Part shown: positions 26,829 to 37,565 of the stretch, in pieces
Layout of the letters: each line of letters opens with the position of its first letter
How positions within the stretch are numbered: the first letter of the stretch is position 1
NCBI GenBank assembly: GCA_029204225.1
Contig: CM055109.1
Span: 43,341,054 to 43,401,053 of the forward strand
Source: Diphasiastrum complanatum
Lineage: Eukaryota; Streptophyta; Lycopodiopsida; Lycopodiales; Lycopodiaceae
Direction of reading: 5' to 3'
Length of the DNA: 60,000 bases
Notes under the pieces: model-generated
What the model was told of the DNA's origin: nothing
Database searches by the model: none
The model's input: only the letters and a program-made list of their open reading frames with translations
Translations under genes and position numbers: made by a program

Positions 26829-27560
26829 TTGATAGTATCCATTTGTTGGGCAGACTTTCAAACGGCTGGAAAAATTGCTTGTATTTTGTGCAGGCCAAAT
26901 CTTGTGGGAAGATACTCTTTTAGTCTCAAAAAAGTGGTTTATGAAAATCATCGTAAATATTTACATGAAGGCCATCCATTCAGAGACACTCATAGAAGAG
27001 GTTTTGGAGGAAGAGTTGAGAGAGAGATGCCTCCAAAGAGGATGTCCGTGAAAGATTGGCGAACACTATGGGAGGAATCTCAAGCAAAGACAATCGATGG
27101 TATGAAAAGATTATCTATATTTCATCGTTTGGAATATTGGAATAACCTTTTGGTTAATCACCTACTTGATCCCATGCACATATTTTAAAATGTGGATGAA
27201 TCTATTTGAAAACACTTGATTGGTGAAAAAGATACCATTGTTGCAAGGCACAATCTAAAAGAATCAAACACCAAAAAATAATATTGGATAAAGGATGGTG
27301 AAGATCATGCTCTAAAAGTACCTTGGACATTCACTAAGGAGGAGCTTAACCATGTGCGCTCCATTATTCATGACATTAAAACACCAACTGGTTTTGCCCA
27401 TTCTCTATGGTCATCATTCACAGTGGATGGAAAGTTGCAAGGTCTCAAATCTCATGATTGGCTAAAGATGATTCAATTCATCTATCCATTGTCAATTCGT
27501 GGGTGCTTGTCAAAAGATATTTGTGAGACCATATACAAACTATCAATCATTGTCAGGTAT
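26829..27560 (+). pseudogene. TNP2 C-terminal part of plus-strand CACTA
   Basis: Reads YENHRKYLHEGHPFRDTHRR, DGMKRLSIFHRLEYWNNLLV and NHLLDPMHIF-stop, then after further stops VPWTFTKEELNHVRSIIHDI, LKSHDWLKMIQFIYPLSIRG. The LKSHD(W/C) phrase is a family signature. Confidence 0.8.
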
Positions 27561-27619
27561 TTACATGTACTTGGTGCATTTTTCTATTTAGTATTTATTG
27601 ATTGGAAATTCAAATAGAC

Positions 27620-28192
27620 ATATGGATTGAATATATTGTAGATGGATGTGTTCAAAAGAAATCCGTGAGCTGGATCTTCGCAAGAGACATGAGGATATGG
27701 TGGAGATTGTGTGCATGTTTCAGATATTTTTCGACTTCCATCATAAACTCAGAAGTGCATTTATTGGTGTACTTGGTTGAAGAAGTTTCTATTGCTAGTC
27801 CAATGCACACTAGGTATAAGTGCATAAATTATCTTTTGCATGTGTATTTAAACTAAATCAATTGATACATGAACTCATTAAATAAAACACTTATTTTTAA
27901 CCATTTGTGACTTTTTAGGTGGATGTTCTTTATGGAAAGGTACATGAAAGCCTTACAGGATTTTGTGCATCAAAAGGCAAGGCCTGAAGGTAGCATGTCA
28001 GAGGGATGGTTAGTACATGAATCTCTCTTTTATGTTACTGAAATTTTGCACCAACTACATCCATCTGCTCCACTATTGTGGTGTGATGAGAAAGCCGAAG
28101 AGGTAACTAGTGAAAAACCTCAAGGGATGGGAAAGGTCCATAGGTTGGCACCCTTCCAACGAGGAAAATTTTTCTACATTCATGCTTTATAA
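27620..28192 (+). pseudogene. DUF4218-like exons of plus-strand CACTA
   Basis: After an intron-like gap, frame-shifted pieces read EIRELDLRKRHEDMVEIVCM and then WMFFMERYMKALQDFVHQKA followed by RPEGSMSEGWLVHESLFYVT. The order is that of TNP2-associated DUF4218. Confidence 0.75.
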
Positions 28193-28641
28193 TTGTGGAG
28201 TTATGGATAAATGGTTAGACCTATATGAAGAAGAAAAAAAGAGAGGGCCTTGTCTATAAAGCGCCAACGACAAAATAGAGGTAGACACATGGCCTCAAGT
28301 TCACATGATCTTGAGCCATTGCTCAAGCAATGCATTATAGAGTGGATGCATGACACACTACAAAAAGTAACAAAAGAGGGACAAAAAATATCAAACGCAG
28401 AATGGAACTTTGCAAGAGGATGCAAATAAATGGAAGGTATTATTCTTTAGATACTTTATTATTAGAACATTCTTGTTTATAACAAAGTATCTAAAGAATA
28501 TTTGTTTAATCATGTTCATTCACACTGATTATTTATAAGATTCATGTTTGTCATGTGGCAGTGCAAAATGTATAATGCTATATGGGCTTTTGGTTTCCAC
28601 TTTCATGTTGAAAGGATTGATAACAAGAGACGCACACACAA

Positions 28642-29130
28642 TTGTGGTGTAATAGCATCTTTCCAACAAGAAAGTCAAATAGTGCACGAGATCAGAATCC
28701 CATCTCACGAGATATAGAATACGTAGGAACTATACAAAATATTTATGATGTGTCATTTGGTGAAAGTGGACACTATTTTTTATTTGATGTGAAATGGTTC
28801 AAGGTAGTTTGCAGAGGGCCAAATGCAACCGTAAAATCGGATCCAAGTGGATTTTTTGCGATTGATTCATCAAAAACATTGAGCATGGAGTCCTTTGACA
28901 CATTGGTGTTGTCTCGTCACTGTGAGCAGGTGCACATGCTATGCTATAATGTTTTTCATTTTATTGCAAGTGACTTCAGTATTTGAGTTTTTGATATGTT
29001 CTAAAATAGTGATTTTTGCAGGTGGTTTTTCAATTAGATCGACTAAACAAGATATGGTGGTTTGTAGCTCAAGTTGAACCACGTTCACGACGAGTATTTG
29101 ACGGTGCAAAATTGAGAATGAAATGGAAAA
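28642..29130 (+). pseudogene. DUF4216-like exons of plus-strand CACTA
   Basis: Reads YVGTIQNIYDVSFGESGHYF, DVKWFKVVCRGPNATV and TLVLSRHCEQV, then after an intron QLDRLNKIWWFVAQVEPRSR. This matches the conserved C-terminal DUF4216 of CACTA transposases; the homologous exon in the minus-strand copy is at 39854-40216. Confidence 0.75.
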
Positions 29131-29459
29131 TCTTCATTTTAGCTATGAGATTGAGCTACCTAGAGATGTAATAAATCATCAAACCATACCTGAAGCACCC
29201 ACTTCCATAGATGTTGAGAATAGAAATTCTAATAGTTAGGATGATGAATAATTTTTGAAAGTGAGAGTGATGATGAAAATCATCTAAGAGGAGATGAATT
29301 ACAAGATGTTGTCGCTGATGAAATTGATTCTTGTAATTCTGAATAAAAATTGATTATTGCAATCGTGAATGAAATTGATTCTTGCAATGCTTTCAAATGA
29401 TTGTTATTTAGCCAAAATAGAGTCTCATTTATGGTCAAGTAAGTGAAAAGAATAGACAT

Positions 29460-30495
29460 AGTTTGACTTCAATCCCATTTTTTTGGAGATAATCTCGGTG
29501 AAGATAGATGTACGGCTTCATGTTCCAAAAAAATTCTCATTTTTTAACAAATGCTGCAAAGGTAGTAAATCACTAAAAGCATGTGAGTTAATGAAATCAC
29601 CACCACAAACTATGACAAAATCAAATGTTTCATCATAGTCAATCCCCTTGAATTGAGCATATCCCTTGGCAACTAGTCTTGTTTTATAATTGTTCACACT
29701 ACCATCTTGATTAAGCTTGATCTTAAAGACTCATTTGCAAATAGTAACATTTTGTATCTTTGATGGAGGATCAATACTTTTACAAATATCTCAAACAATG
29801 CATCATGTACTCACCTCACTTTTTATTAAATCAAATCACTCTTTTGTTGCTACAGTTTCATTCACACTTGAAGGAACATCATCAAACTTAATGTAGTAGT
29901 AAGGGCAATAAAAATTAAACAATCATCAATTTGTAATTGCTTCTCTCTTCCTTGTATTTGAGCCTTGATGGTTGCATTTGGGCTTTGATACCATGTTAAA
30001 ATCAAAGGTTATGGACCTCATTTGGATACTAAAACCTTGAAAAAGCATCAAAGGTTTCACTTATATCTAATAGATAGAAAACTAGCATACAATTCAGTCT
30101 ATTTTGCATCTAATTGGCAAAGACTTTTGAACACCACAATAAAACTAGAAATAATTGATCTTCACATCTTGTCACACTCGTGGAAAGTATAATACTTTGT
30201 TCAAATTCAGATCTATTCATTAGACACAAAAAATATCACATTCATCATTCATCAATGAAGAACAAACTTGTCAAAATCACCATCTCTTGATAATCTCTCG
30301 AAGTATGTACAAAATGAGCTCTCAATCCATATCAAATGATCTCGGATATGAGATTAGGTAGAGTGCCACTAGGATAGACCCTAAACCCTTGGCTCTCAAA
30401 GCCTTAGATCATGCATAATTACCCTCTTGATAGCTCGAGTCAACTGTCTTATAAAAGTAGGTGGCCGCCCTCATAAAAAATCCCAATCATCTAGG
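29460..30495 (-). mobile_element. Internally deleted Copia element
   Basis: On the minus strand a Copia primer site TGGTATCAAAGCCC (29980-29993) follows an LTR end TTTTAACA at 29994. Within 250 bp of it, where gag should lie, the sequence reads as reverse transcriptase. The LTR extends rightwards to an unresolved start near 30495. Most of gag, protease and integrase has been deleted. Confidence 0.6.
29590..29905 (-). pseudogene. Copia reverse transcriptase (RVT_2) N-terminal fragment
   Basis: The minus strand reads [20 protein letters not shown] then [16 protein letters not shown], the signature start of Copia RVT_2 (KWVFK.K...G...YKARLVAKGY.Q..GIDY.ETF). The preceding Trp codon and others are stops and the frame dies after DETF. 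The palm Y-x-D-D motif is absent. Confidence 0.85.
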
Positions 30496-30506
30496 AACAC
30501 CATGAT

Positions 30507-30700
30507 ATAATTCACTTTAGAAAAATATTTATTTAACTAATTCCATTTCATTATGAACATGCAAAAAAAAAAAAAAATCTCATCATAATATAATTCACTT
30601 TAGAGAATATATATATATAGCCTAATCATAATATAATTCACTTTAGAAATATATCTATTTAACTAATTTCATGTCATTATCAACATGCAAAAAAAACAAA
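30507..30700. repeat. Imperfect tandem repeat, about 110 bp unit
   Basis: The block ATAATATAATTCACTTTAGA...TTTAACTAATTCCAT...AACATGCAAAAAAA occurs twice (about 30508-30578 and 30625-30700), with a partial third ATAATTCACTTTAGA between, just left of the young Copia insertion. Confidence 0.75.
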
Positions 30701-30704
30701 AATG

Positions 30705-30709
30705 CGTGG
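30705..30709. other. Target-site duplication, left copy
   Basis: CGTGG directly before TGTGAAAAAT; the same five bases follow the right LTR at 36288-36292. Removing the element rebuilds the 17-bp palindrome GCGTGGATAATCCACGC, the same motif found several times to the right. Confidence 0.9.
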
Positions 30710-31356
30710 TGTGAAAAATACAGATCCTAAGTGGATCTAAACTCCAAGATCATTGGCTTGAATGCTTGCACTCCAAACTACATAAGCTAGGAATTGGCAA
30801 CACATTCTATGCTACCTAGAATGCAAAGAACTTGATCAAAAAGCATTTATCACAAATGGAAACTTCCATAAACATCAAGTGCGGCCCAAAATAGCATTAT
30901 ACAGTCCATAATACATCAGCCTACCACTTTTGGAAAGCACCTAAGATCATACACACAAAGCTTGAACTCAATCACTACACAATGCCAACAATGGAAGGAG
31001 AACCCAATAGAAAAATCTCTCATTAAGCAAATGAATACAATGGATCTGCTCCAACCTGTTTCTCCACGGCCTACCTGCTATATATAGCTGAGAGAGATGA
31101 CTCTCTCTCCTCTCTCTAGACCCTCCTTACCTAAAATATGCCCTATATAGGTAAAATTGGCATATATGTCCAAAATACATGAAAATGGACTCATTTCGAA
31201 GGTCTTGAAGTTTGACACTACTTCATACTGAAAAAATACACTTACTAAAAATATCTAGACCTGTTTCACACGTGTGAAAAGTCAGATCCTAAACTATGTG
31301 CCATTTTTAGCAATTTTGGCCTAAAACTAGACAAGGAAATGTTGACAATTTTCACA
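30710..31356 (-). repeat. 3' LTR of the young Copia
   Basis: 647 bp, TG...CA ends, matching 35641-36287 except for one base. The inner edge abuts the purine tract on the minus strand (GAAGAGGGAG, complement of 31357-31366). Confidence 0.95.
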
Positions 31357-31369
31357 CTCCCTCTTCAAC

Positions 31370-34300
31370 TTAACTTGCTAGTTTTACAACACTACTTTTA
31401 CTTTGTTCCAACTTAAGAATGATCTCCATCATAAGAATAGATCTCTTCTCAAGGATCCTAATATGTACAAAATAGGACACAACATAATTGATATAGATAA
31501 TAGTGTCCATATAGGATGCTTCACTATTTCTTACATCAATTTTACATAGAATCATAAAAATGGTACATGTAAAAGAACATAGAATCTCAATTAATGAATT
31601 CCTCCATGTATCCATCTCTGGTTTCTCTGTAAAATAGCAGCAAACAAGTTGTAAATGAAAGTGATCAACAAGTGTTTGCATGCCTCCTCCACATTTCACT
31701 ATACATATAGTGAATGCAACATGTATCTCCATGAATGAACTTCCATCACCACCTTGCCTTTGTAGATCTTCAATCCATGAAAGCCTTTGAGTGAATGAAT
31801 GCCAAAAAGATGTGTTCCCTACTCCATTTGAATGACCAAAACCTGAACTTGAAATACTTGAAGTACCTCCACAAGATTTGCACACAACGCTTGATCCTAC
31901 AATGTCAACAAGTTGCCAATTTGCCAACACTAGAATACTAGATCTTGAACTTTGTTCAAAAGAAAACATATTGACCACTTCAATACCTTTCAAGATCTGA
32001 ATGAATTCATGTACTTGATCATACAAACCAGCAATGATAACTATTCCATCTCCAAGATCCAAAGGATGCAAAACTATGGAACTAGTTTTATTGAAATTTG
32101 ACAATTTCAACACATTGACATAACAATGTTCATACATGAGATTAGGCAAGTGAGGTAGAGTAAGAAGACACTTCCTTGCAGCTCCAAAGACCTTACTTGA
32201 ACCTTCAAGAACCTGTAAAAACAGATCCAAAATGCCTTGACCATTTGTCTCTTCTTTGATGCTTTTCACTAGCTTCGAATTGCCACTTGTCTCTTGGTGT
32301 TGATGGAGCAATCCAAGATCAACCTCTTGATCTTCCAATAAGACATCAAAGATCTTGCATATGTGAACATCTTCAGATCTGAAACTCTGAAGATACTCCC
32401 TCTCAAACACATGATTAAGATCCCACAAGATCTCATCAATGCTCAAATTTGACCCTTCACTATAGTTAGTGAAAACAATGCCACCATCATAAACCAAAAG
32501 ATAGATTCCAACATTTCCATTTAACATGAAGTAGAGTAGGTGAAGATGAGTATCAAACCTAATCAAAACAGCCCTCTTGAGTTCATAACAAACCTCAATA
32601 AGCTCACCAATGATATCTCCCTTGCCTTGAAGAAGTTGCCACTTGAGTTGCTCCATGTAGTCTTCTTCAACCAACCTTTTGCCATCTTGACCATGAATGA
32701 ACAATCCACCACAATCATAGAATGCTTTGAGTTGATGAAGAGATGTTAGATCCATGCTTTGGATCTTCCCAAGAACCACTCTTCCATTGCCCTTTCCTTC
32801 ACAAGACTCCCTCTTAATGCTAGCACCACAAAAGTTAGAAACCTCCCTCTTGACAGTTGCACCATAAGAAGTAGAAGACTCTTGAATATTAGAAGCCAAG
32901 AAAAGAATCCTTAGTACCTTCAACATAAGAGTGATTGAAGTACTCTCTCTTTTCAAACATGAACTTCTACTCAATGATTTAGGTAATGAGTCATATGATA
33001 ATGATTCTTCCTCACTATCGTTCATAAAAACATCATTCAAAGTACATCCTACTTTGAACACTTCACATACTTCTCTTCCTTTTGACTTGTGATCTCCCTC
33101 ACCAAGTCTCATGATAGAAACCTTTGATCTACTCTTTTTATGAAGAAATGTGACACCACTTGTTGCACAAATGACTTTATCACAAAAAGATGTAAAAGAA
33201 CCATTTCCTTCAAGCATGATCAAAGCACCATCATCTTTTCCCACATGATTACATACATCAATATGAAAAGAATTAGAAGAACAACCATCTTCTTGCAAAG
33301 AATGACACTTAGCATCTCCATCTTTTTCCATATGAACAAACAAGTCATTAGCAACAATCACTTCCAAAGAAGAATCTTCATCAACTCCATTGATGAAGTT
33401 AGCTCCTTCCTTACCTTTTCCATTTTTGCACTTGCCATCTAGCACCATTGAAGAACCACCAAGCCTTGGAAGTCCATGAGTAGAAGAGTACAAACATGAT
33501 GCTAATTTAGCTCCACATGACTCCATATGACTAGTAGGTAACACTAGTGCATCTTCAAGATCCAATGGATCCAAAAAATTGACCATAGATTCACCAAAGC
33601 TTGCCAAGTTAGCACAACAATTATCATCTCCAAGAAGTACATTAGATCTCAACCTAGATCTAGCATTTTGTTTCTTATGGCATTCATTTGCAAAATGTCC
33701 TTTTATCCCACAATAAAAGCACTTGAACTTTGACTTATTGTTCTTAGTAGAAGAGGAAGAGGAAGAGTGATCATCATGATCAAAGTTACCACCTTTGGAC
33801 CATTTCCCTTTGCCTTTACCTTTGCCCTTGAATTTGCCTTTTGTGAAGAAAGCCTCTTCACCTCCACCTTGCAAGGATGCACCATCAAGCTTTGATTGCA
33901 ACCTATGTTCTTCAGCCAATAATATTTCTTGCAAGTCAACCACACTTGGCAAGACTCTTTGAATGGCAAAACTTTGCACAAGGTTAGCATGTTCATTTAG
34001 CAAACCATTCAACATAACTTGGACTATTTCACCATCTTTTATGTTCTCATCAATGCATGCTAAATCATCACTTAGGGACTTAACTCTCAAGATAAATGCA
34101 TGAGCACTTTCACCCTCTCTTTGCCTACTAGAAAATATTTGTCTCCTTAGGGTCAATACCCTAGATGTGGACTTTGATTCAAAGAGCTTCTTTAAGGCAT
34201 TCCATGCCTCACTTGCACTTTGACACTTTCCAACTTCCTTGAGAAGTTCATTTGTAACATTCATTTTAATGATATGAAGAGCCCTTTTGGCCTTCTTATC

Positions 34301-34468
34301 AAACCTTTGTTGCTCTTGAAGTGTGAGAGGTCTCTCTTCAATTTCTGCAACTATGTCCATGAGTTCATTCAACTCAAGTAAGGACTCCATCCTCACTTTC
34401 CAAGTAGAGTAGTTTGATGAACTCAACCTTTCACTAGACTCTAGCATGATCCCACCATTGGAAGCCAT
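31370..34468 (-). CDS. Gag-like polyprotein of non-autonomous Copia, 1032 aa
   Basis: Residues 1-205 are a standard plant Copia gag (LSSSNYSTWKVRMESLLELN; RALHIIKMNVTNELLKEVGK; FILRVKSLSDDLACID). A Lys/Gly-rich linker (KFKGKGKGKGK, near 210-225) leads to a single CCHC zinc knuckle CFYCGIKGHFANEC at 250-263. The remaining ~770 residues contain no protease DSG, integrase, RT YxDD or RNase H motif that I can find, yet stay open to a stop at the purine tract. The gag part would package the RNA. The long tail is unassigned; it may be a remodelled remnant of pol or an acquired sequence. Intact reading frame and near-identical LTRs suggest it can be expressed and trans-mobilised. Confidence 0.85.
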   Translation of the reverse strand: MASNGGIMLESSERLSSSNYSTWKVRMESLLELNELMDIVAEIEERPLTLQEQQRFDKKAKRALHIIKMNVTNELLKEVGKCQSASEAWNALKKLFESKSTSRVLTLRRQIFSSRQREGESAHAFILRVKSLSDDLACIDENIKDGEIVQVMLNGLLNEHANLVQSFAIQRVLPSVVDLQEILLAEEHRLQSKLDGASLQGGGEEAFFTKGKFKGKGKGKGKWSKGGNFDHDDHSSSSSSTKNNKSKFKCFYCGIKGHFANECHKKQNARSRLRSNVLLGDDNCCANLASFGESMVNFLDPLDLEDALVLPTSHMESCGAKLASCLYSSTHGLPRLGGSSMVLDGKCKNGKGKEGANFINGVDEDSSLEVIVANDLFVHMEKDGDAKCHSLQEDGCSSNSFHIDVCNHVGKDDGALIMLEGNGSFTSFCDKVICATSGVTFLHKKSRSKVSIMRLGEGDHKSKGREVCEVFKVGCTLNDVFMNDSEEESLSYDSLPKSLSRSSCLKRESTSITLMLKVLRILFLASNIQESSTSYGATVKREVSNFCGASIKRESCEGKGNGRVVLGKIQSMDLTSLHQLKAFYDCGGLFIHGQDGKRLVEEDYMEQLKWQLLQGKGDIIGELIEVCYELKRAVLIRFDTHLHLLYFMLNGNVGIYLLVYDGGIVFTNYSEGSNLSIDEILWDLNHVFEREYLQSFRSEDVHICKIFDVLLEDQEVDLGLLHQHQETSGNSKLVKSIKEETNGQGILDLFLQVLEGSSKVFGAARKCLLTLPHLPNLMYEHCYVNVLKLSNFNKTSSIVLHPLDLGDGIVIIAGLYDQVHEFIQILKGIEVVNMFSFEQSSRSSILVLANWQLVDIVGSSVVCKSCGGTSSISSSGFGHSNGVGNTSFWHSFTQRLSWIEDLQRQGGDGSSFMEIHVAFTICIVKCGGGMQTLVDHFHLQLVCCYFTEKPEMDTWRNSLIEILCSFTCTIFMILCKIDVRNSEASYMDTIIYINYVVSYFVHIRILEKRSILMMEIILKLEQSKSSVVKLAS

Positions 34469-35625
34469 GATTCTAATGTTTCTTCAACTTTTAGGTTCTG
34501 TCCTAAAGCACTTAGCACTCACTTTTCTCTCAACAAATGATAGATAAAGAGATCTATGAAGATTTAGGACCCTAAAACACTTCTATCTTGAACCTAGATG
34601 GTTTCCAAGCATAGAAAGGAAGATTGAAACACATGCAACACTTTGCACACACTAAGAATGGATTACAAAATCAAACCAACCTGAACACACTCTTGCTTAA
34701 GCTCTCAAACTTTCCAGCAAGTGACCAAATCAAGTTATGGTGTGAAGAGTTACTTGCATTCTTAGAAAATACCCAAAACTAGGATGCCAAGATTACCTAG
34801 TAATGAACAAACTTGATCAACATATGATCAACACACTAAGATATTGATTCAACCTATAAAACCACATGTAAACCACACTTCTAAAAGTTTATAAACTCCA
34901 GCAAGTGATAAATACAAGATTTAGAGGTGAATGAATGAGCACACTTAGTGAATCACAAGACTAGCTTCACTATCTTGTCAAATCTTGGTGTTTAGATGTA
35001 GATCTAAGATCACTTCACATGAGAATGTTCCTCAACCTGTTAAGAACCTGAAAACACACTTGCATAATGGTTAACACCTTCCAGCAAATGCTCCAATCAA
35101 ATTACATAAGGAGAGTTACTTACATGCTCAACAAAGTACACCAAAATTTATGCCAAAATTGATGACAATCTTTACAATATGCTCTTCACAATGGAGCTTA
35201 CAATATGTTCACCCAAAAAAGGGGATCTTTCATCCAAATGGGAGCTTTGCTCAGCCTTTAGGAGAATTACAACTCACTCAAAAGAGCATTTGTCATCCAC
35301 TTAAGGAGAAGTTTCATCCACTTAAGGAGAGTGTTCATCCAAGAATGGAGATTGTCAACAATAGGATTGAAAAGAACATTGTTAGTATTGAATATGCACA
35401 AGCCTCACAATCACAAATGATTAGGTGTTATGATCTGATCCAAAATAGTTTCTTTTCAGCCTCTGATCTTCAATAGACCTAAAATATGCTTTTGATCCAC
35501 AAGTTCAACTCACAAAACAAAGGTTAGTAAGATTTGATCAACAAAGCAATGCAAAATCATGCTAGAACTTGATCAAACATCCAAATATCACCAAAAATGG
35601 AATACTTACTGTAAATAGAAGCCAA

Positions 35626-35640
35626 CTAGCTCTGATACCA
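35626..35640 (-). other. Primer-binding site of young Copia
   Basis: The complement reads TGGTATCAGAGCTAG directly after the 5' LTR (35641-36287 on the minus strand), pairing with initiator tRNA-Met. Confidence 0.9.
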
Positions 35641-36287
35641 TGTGAAAAATACAGATCCTAAGTGGATCTAAACTCCAAGATCATTGGCTTGAATGCTTGC
35701 ACTCCAAACTACATAAGCTAGGAATTGGCAACACATTCTATGCTACCTAGAATGCAAAGAACTTGATCAAAAAGCATTTATCACAAATGGAAACTTCCAT
35801 AAACATCAAGTGCGGCCCAAAATAGCATTATACAGTCCATAATACATCAGCCTACCACTTTTGGAAAGCACCTAAGATCATACACACAAAGCTTGAACTC
35901 AATCACTACACAATGCCAACAATGGAAGGAGAACCCAATAGAAAAATCTCTCATTAAGCAAATGAATACAATGGATCTGCTCCAACCTGTTTCTCCACGG
36001 CCTACCTGCTATATATAGCTGAGAGAGATGACTCTCTCTCCTCTCTCTAGACCCTCCTTACCTAAAATATGCCCTATATAGGTAAAATTGGCATATATGT
36101 CCAAAATACATGAAAATGGACTCATTTCGAAGGTCTTGAAGTTTGACACTTCTTCATACTGAAAAAATACACTTACTAAAAATATCTAGACCTGTTTCAC
36201 ACGTGTGAAAAGTCAGATCCTAAACTATGTGCCATTTTTAGCAATTTTGGCCTAAAACTAGACAAGGAAATGTTGACAATTTTCACA
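35641..36287 (-). repeat. 5' LTR of the young Copia
   Basis: 647 bp, TGTGAAAAAT to TTTTCACA in plus-strand reading. It contains a TATATATAG box-like site (about 36010-36019) and a CACACGTGTG palindrome near 36197. Confidence 0.95.
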
Positions 36288-36640
36288 CGTGGATAATCCA
36301 CGCAGAAGATATCCACGCGTGGATATCTTTAACTTCTGGTCTAGTTCGGTGAACAAACTGAAATTTGTGTGGATTATCCACGCCAAAACTGCTTTCCGGC
36401 GTCGCCAACCTTCTCTCCCAAATAGTTGCCAGAATTTTCAAAATTCACTTTTGCGTGGATTATCCATGTGCATAAATTTTTCGGTGCCGTATCAAAAAAA
36501 CACCGGTAGACTGGCCGGAGGCGTGTTCAAAATGTTTTTGGCGTGGATAATCCACGCGTGGATGTTCCACGCAAACAAAATTTCGGAAAATCGACTAAGT
36601 GTCGGATCTCTTGTGGATACTCTGCGTGGATAAACACAGA
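36288..36640. repeat. Cluster of GCGTGGATAATCCACGC-type palindromes
   Basis: At least five near-copies of a GCGTGGAT.ATCCACGC palindrome occur: the insertion-split copy at 30704-30709/36293-36303; 36367-36384; 36453-36470 (one arm altered); 36541-36557; and 36556-36572. A 24-bp perfect palindrome at 36306-36329 is centred on CACGCGTG. A half site (GCGTGGATAAAC) lies at 36623. The local base composition is higher in GC than the surroundings. Such dense palindromes resemble subterminal transposase-binding repeats or protein-binding arrays, but no terminus was identified. Confidence 0.75.
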
Positions 36641-37565
36641 GTTTTCTAGTTGTGCTGCACTCATTAGTCAGAATTGTTACTTGCTACTGTCGCCTAAAAA
36701 TCCATGTTAGAGTAACTGAAATTCAGTAAGACGTGAGAAATGTGTGTGACGCAAACTAAACAATATCACAATTAATCATAGATCATACAGAGTGTATTCG
36801 CGCAAATCATAAGAAATAATTATGTGAAAGATAGCAGAGGGAAAGAATGCTCAAGCTATAGAAACTTGCTCTTCACTCTCTATTGATACTCAGCCCTACG
36901 TAGAAATGCGTCAGTACAATAGCACATAGTGCTATCCTTATAGAAACGTTCTTCAGCCTCAACGTCGTTTACGAACCGTCGAAATGTCTGAACTGCTACC
37001 GCATCTCTTATAGAACGTCGCAACTTCTATTCTAAATATGAATTTACAAGGTGCAATTAGGCCTTTACATGAATTTAGGCACTATAGCACATTTACATAT
37101 ATAGAAATTAAAATTTTTTTACAATATTTGACAAAACTTGGATAATGTGAGATCATGAGACTCCACAAAGCTCATATGAATAAGATATCAAATTTGAAAT
37201 AGTTGGCAATGTTTGTGCACACACAAATTGGTGACTTCGATAGTGGAATCAAGTTCCCGTTTCTTTTTTTCACATGAACAGAAGAGATTTGATATAATCT
37301 CTTGCATCTTGCTTGGAAAATTGCTCTTTCTTCAAACCCAAATGCATTGCAAAAGTTCACCTCGTGACATTATCTTTGAATTCTAGTAAAGGATAGACCA
37401 ATGCAATATCGTATAGTAGCTCTATATGTTCGGCATCAAGTTCCTCGTATATGGATTGGACATTTGCTTTGTTTGGGTCTTCTGATATTGCAACGTCTAC
37501 TGAAACACCACTTTGACATAGTGAAGATTTGGATTTTCATATAAAAAAAAATAACCATAAAGGGA
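36641..37565. other. No intact gene; decayed tail of the NIF-like fragment possible
   Basis: Short minus-strand frames at 37172-37360 and 37436-37624 lie directly downstream of the phosphatase fragment and may be its decayed 3' end; no motif supports this. The 36641-37100 part shows no coding signal. Confidence 0.4.

Larger units (their letters stand above)
25383..29345 (+). pseudogene. CACTA (En/Spm) TNP2-type transposase gene, degenerate
   Basis: Exons across about 4 kb encode a plant TNP2 transposase in the family order: acidic N-terminal region; Cys-containing region (HACPKDCILYRGRYESL); TNP2 core (FGLATDGVNPFG, then WPVCLVNYNIPPWLYTK); the IDGMKRLSIFHRLEYWNNLL / LLDPMHIF segment; DUF4218 (ERYMKALQDFVHQKARPEGS); and DUF4216 (YFLFDVKWFKVVCRGPNATV) with a C-terminal tail. 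In-frame stops occur near 26250, 26406, 27186 and 27210, and frames shift in the DUF4218 exon, so no full protein can be made. TNP2 binds and cuts element ends. The element termini (CACTA...TAGTG) were not found. A second, better-kept copy lies in opposite orientation at 39483-43420. Confidence 0.85.
30710..36287 (-). mobile_element. Complete non-autonomous Copia element, very young
   Basis: This 5,578-bp element has two 647-bp LTRs (30710-31356 and 35641-36287, both TGTGAAAAAT...TTTTCACA). I compared them base by base and saw one difference (A in the left, T in the right, within TTTGACACT[A/T]CTTC near 31220). The 5-bp target duplication CGTGG lies at 30705-30709 and 36288-36292. In minus orientation it has a tRNA-Met primer site, one 1032-codon ORF with gag and zinc knuckle, and a purine tract before the 3' LTR. 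Protease, integrase, RT and RNase H are absent, so it must use enzymes from another element (TR-GAG-like architecture). Confidence 0.95.

Noticed and set aside
30508-30700. CRISPR-like array
   Set aside because: Only two to three imperfect units of unequal spacing in a plant genome; an ordinary tandem repeat.
31370-34468. A host gene encoding a zinc-knuckle protein
   Set aside because: LTRs, target duplication, primer site and purine tract place the ORF inside a retrotransposon.
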